Assembly (NCBI GenBank): GCA_002387605.1
Contig: DGJU01000024.1
Location: 1-18,230, forward strand
Direction of reading: 5' to 3'
Length of the DNA stretch: 18,230 bases
Origin: Alphaproteobacteria bacterium UBA4588
GTDB taxonomy: Bacteria > Pseudomonadota > Alphaproteobacteria > Puniceispirillales > Puniceispirillaceae
Both the position numbers and the translations under genes were made by a program. Shown here in pieces: positions 16,389 through 18,230 of the stretch. Position 1 is the first letter of the stretch, and each line of letters opens with the position of its first letter. The notes beneath the pieces were generated by a model. That model was given only the letters and a program-made list of their open reading frames with translations. It made no database searches and was not told the origin of the DNA.

Positions 16389-16395
16389 GAGGAGG
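16389..16395 (+). promoter_or_regulatory. Ribosome-binding site of the HDAC-family gene
   Basis: GAGGAGG lies 7 bases before the ATG at 16403, a near-perfect Shine-Dalgarno. The ATG at 16396 just behind it is out of frame and opens only a 13-codon frame. Confidence 0.8.
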
Positions 16396-16402
16396 ATGTC
16401 AG

Positions 16403-17335
16403 ATGCACCCTATCTTGTTTACACACCAGTCTGCTGAGAAACATCAGGTTCCTCGCGGGCATCCAGAACGACCTGAACGGATGCAAGCGCTTGGCCCCAT
16501 TCTGGCCGAGCGCGCCACAATATGGCAGTCAGAAATAGCGCCAGAAGCGCGCCACGAACAATTGCAGCTTGTTCATCCCGATAGCTATCTTAATTGGATT
16601 TATGAGCAGGCAGGTGCCGTAAAGGATGCAGAAAACCTTGTAAGCCTCGACCCTGATACATGGGCAGGCCCGGATAGTCTGACAGCAGCACGGCGCGGAG
16701 CAGGCGCTGCTTGTGCGGGCGTTGATAGGCTTATGGGGGGTGAGAGCTTGCGCGTTTTTAGTGCGATGCGTCCGCCCGGTCATCACGCTGAACCAGAAAA
16801 AGCGATGGGTTTCTGCCTGTTTTCTAATGCAGCAATTGCAGCAGAATATGCGCGCAAAACCTATAATCTTACCCGCATTGCTGTACTTGATTTTGATGTC
16901 CATCACGGCAATGGCACGCAAGCCGCCTTTTATGGTGATGGCGATTTATATTATGCATCCACCCACGAGATGCCGCTTTATCCCGGAACTGGGGCAGCTG
17001 ATGAGACGGGCTGCGGTAATATCTTTAACCATCCGCTTGCCGCTGGTGCAGGGGGCGCTGAGTTTTTAGCCGCATGGCGAGATGTGCTACTGCCAGCCAT
17101 GTTAGCGGCCAAACCAGACCTCATTATTATATCAGCTGGGTTTGATGCGCATCGTGCTGACCCGCTCGCGACGCTCACTGTTGAGACAGACGATTTTGCG
17201 GCCCTGACAGATGATATCATCCAGCTTGCTGAAGAGACATCTGAGGGGCGAATTTTAAGTCTGCTAGAAGGCGGCTATGACCTGACAGCTCTTGCAAACT
17301 CCTGCGCTGTTCATCTAGACCGCCTATCGGCATGA
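16403..17335 (+). CDS. Histone-deacetylase/AcuC-family zinc amidohydrolase
   Basis: Predicted cytosolic zinc-dependent deacetylase of the arginase/deacetylase fold. It has 310 residues. The start HPERPERM is typical. The catalytic His pair is His127-His128 in RPPGHHAE. Zinc ligands are Asp165 and His167 in DFDVHHGNG and Asp248 in SAGFDAHRADP. The transition-state Tyr292 lies in EGGYD. All active-site residues are present, so it should be active. Bacterial members act on acetylated polyamines, acetyl-CoA synthetase lysines or other N-acetyl groups; the sequence does not settle which. Size and motif spelling resemble the class II-like bacterial group. It stands alone, divergent from amt and convergent with the EamA transporter (21-base gap, no strong terminator). 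Confidence 0.9.
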   Translation: MHPILFTHQSAEKHQVPRGHPERPERMQALGPILAERATIWQSEIAPEARHEQLQLVHPDSYLNWIYEQAGAVKDAENLVSLDPDTWAGPDSLTAARRGAGAACAGVDRLMGGESLRVFSAMRPPGHHAEPEKAMGFCLFSNAAIAAEYARKTYNLTRIAVLDFDVHHGNGTQAAFYGDGDLYYASTHEMPLYPGTGAADETGCGNIFNHPLAAGAGGAEFLAAWRDVLLPAMLAAKPDLIIISAGFDAHRADPLATLTVETDDFAALTDDIIQLAEETSEGRILSLLEGGYDLTALANSCAVHLDRLSA

Positions 17336-17356
17336 TTGCGAGTGGCCACAAGCGCG

Positions 17357-18230
17357 CTAGGTGGTTTTGCTGTTTTTTTCTGTGCGTTTAATAATGAAAA
17401 ATGAAGCTGCAATCAGCACAGCCGAGCCTATGTAGAAAGATGATGTGATAACCTCATCAAACATTATGATGCTTAAGCCCACCCCAATGGGAACCGACAG
17501 ATAACGCAACGGTGCAAGCGTGCTGGCAGGAGCAAACTTAAAACTATTCGCAAGAAAGAATTGCTGAAAGCTAGACATAACCCCAATCGCCCCTAGCACG
17601 ATTAAGACCTCGAATGATGATGGCCACGCTACCCCACAAGCAATAGACACGCTCAGAAACACAGCCGCACCAGCCATATTATACCAAACAGCGGTTGATG
17701 CTGGATGGTCGCTCTGGCCAAGGCGCCGGAGCGTCAGGAACATCAGCGCCCCAAAAAACGGCGATAGAATCCCAAACAGGATACCGGTATGAAACCACCC
17801 GTCATTGGATGGCTGAATGATCAGCGCTACGCCAATAAACCCAACAAGTACAGCAATGCGGCGCCGCCAGCCAACAGTTTCACCAAGTAAAAGCGGCGCT
17901 AGCAAGGTAACAAAAACAGGGATTGTCTGAAGCAATGCCGTCATTTTGCTCAGCTCAACAGTTTGCAAAGCCGCAAAAAGAAAGCCAAAGCTGGCTATGC
18001 CAAATAACGATCTTAGACCTAATATGCCTTTATTCTGAATCTGTAATGCGTCTCGCCCTCTTTGAAAATAAGCGGTGATAAACAGTAACGGCAGGCAGAA
18101 TAGATAACGGAAAAACAATATTGTGAAAACCGAAACGTCACTCGAGATAAGTTTCACAATCGCCGCAATGCCTACGGTAAAAATGACCTCTCCAATAGAA
18201 AAAGAGATACCAAGAGGAATGTTTGTCAGG
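17357..18230 (-). CDS. EamA/DMT-family membrane transporter (5' partial)
   Basis: Inner-membrane permease of the drug/metabolite transporter superfamily, with two EamA repeats of five helices each. The frame stays open to the right edge, so the gene begins outside the window; a GTG at 18157 is an internal codon. About 290 residues are visible; the usual family length is 290-310, so only a few are missing. Visible features are helix 1 (SIGEVIFTVGIAAI), the FFRYLF segment after it, KMTALLQTIPVFVTLLAPLL ending repeat 1, and APLRYLSVPIGVGL plus a lysine-rich tail in repeat 2. Substrate unknown; such genes are often labelled as exporters of amino acids or metabolites. Confidence 0.92.
   Translation of the reverse strand, partial: LTNIPLGISFSIGEVIFTVGIAAIVKLISSDVSVFTILFFRYLFCLPLLFITAYFQRGRDALQIQNKGILGLRSLFGIASFGFLFAALQTVELSKMTALLQTIPVFVTLLAPLLLGETVGWRRRIAVLVGFIGVALIIQPSNDGWFHTGILFGILSPFFGALMFLTLRRLGQSDHPASTAVWYNMAGAAVFLSVSIACGVAWPSSFEVLIVLGAIGVMSSFQQFFLANSFKFAPASTLAPLRYLSVPIGVGLSIIMFDEVITSSFYIGSAVLIAASFFIIKRTEKNSKTT

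Larger units (their letters stand above)
16115..16402. promoter_or_regulatory. AT-rich divergent intergenic region between amt and the HDAC-family gene
   Basis: It holds 288 bases with no supported gene. It must carry the promoters of amt (minus strand) and of the amidohydrolase (plus strand). The stretch 16190-16260 is strongly AT-rich with many TTAA elements, including TTAA-N7-TTAA at 16240-16254, the spacing of a CtrA half-site pair. A TTGACA at 16318-16323 has no matching -10 at normal distance. I could not find a convincing sigma-54 or NtrC site for amt. Confidence 0.5.

Noticed and set aside
17342..17366. Terminator between the HDAC-family gene and the EamA transporter
   Set aside because: Only a 4-bp CCAC/GTGG stem with a long loop can be drawn; too weak to call.
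18155..18157. GTG as the start of the EamA transporter
   Set aside because: Translation upstream gives a hydrophobic first helix typical of the family, so the gene runs off the window end.

Overview
The window looks like an ordinary chromosomal segment of a moderate-GC alphaproteobacterium. Evidence: a SUF operon ending in a DUF59 protein and an A-type carrier, an Atm1-type ABC half-transporter, an NAD kinase carrying TPAGSTAY rather than TPTGSTAY, and an AmtB with an intact PII-binding tail. A marine SAR116-like lineage is a guess from overall character, not something shown. I see no tRNA, rRNA, CRISPR array, insertion sequence, phage gene or integrase.

Layout. (1) 1-7837, plus strand: a compact operon sufB (5' end outside the window)-sufC-sufD-sufS-sufT-sufA-like-atm1-alpha/beta hydrolase, mostly joined by 1-11 base overlaps. 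It covers cysteine sulfur release, scaffold assembly, cluster carriage and an Atm1-type exporter. (2) 7834-8592, minus strand: nadK, convergent with the hydrolase. (3) 8772-10324, plus strand: fdhD-mobA, molybdenum cofactor sulfuration and guanylylation, with a perfect 15-bp tandem duplication at their junction. (4) 10412-14744, plus strand: kdsD (arabinose-5-phosphate isomerase) followed by the queuosine genes queA-tgt-queG, closed by a strong terminator. (5) 14831-16114, minus strand: a single ammonium transporter gene. (6) 16115-16402: an AT-rich divergent intergenic region. (7) 16403-17335, plus strand: a histone-deacetylase/AcuC-family amidohydrolase. (8) 17357 to the right edge, minus strand: an EamA/DMT transporter cut by the window end.

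Almost every gene is a recognisable housekeeping or metabolic gene, and I did not find a convincing new multi-gene system. The points most worth checking are small. queG appears to need a non-canonical start, because conserved N-terminal sequence lies upstream of the first ATG/GTG. kdsD ends early, and a one-base frame change would restore a normal length and an ATGA junction with queA. FdhD lacks the second cysteine of its usual CxxC loop but has a CxxC elsewhere. The SUF operon also co-transcribes an Atm1-type exporter and an uncharacterised hydrolase.
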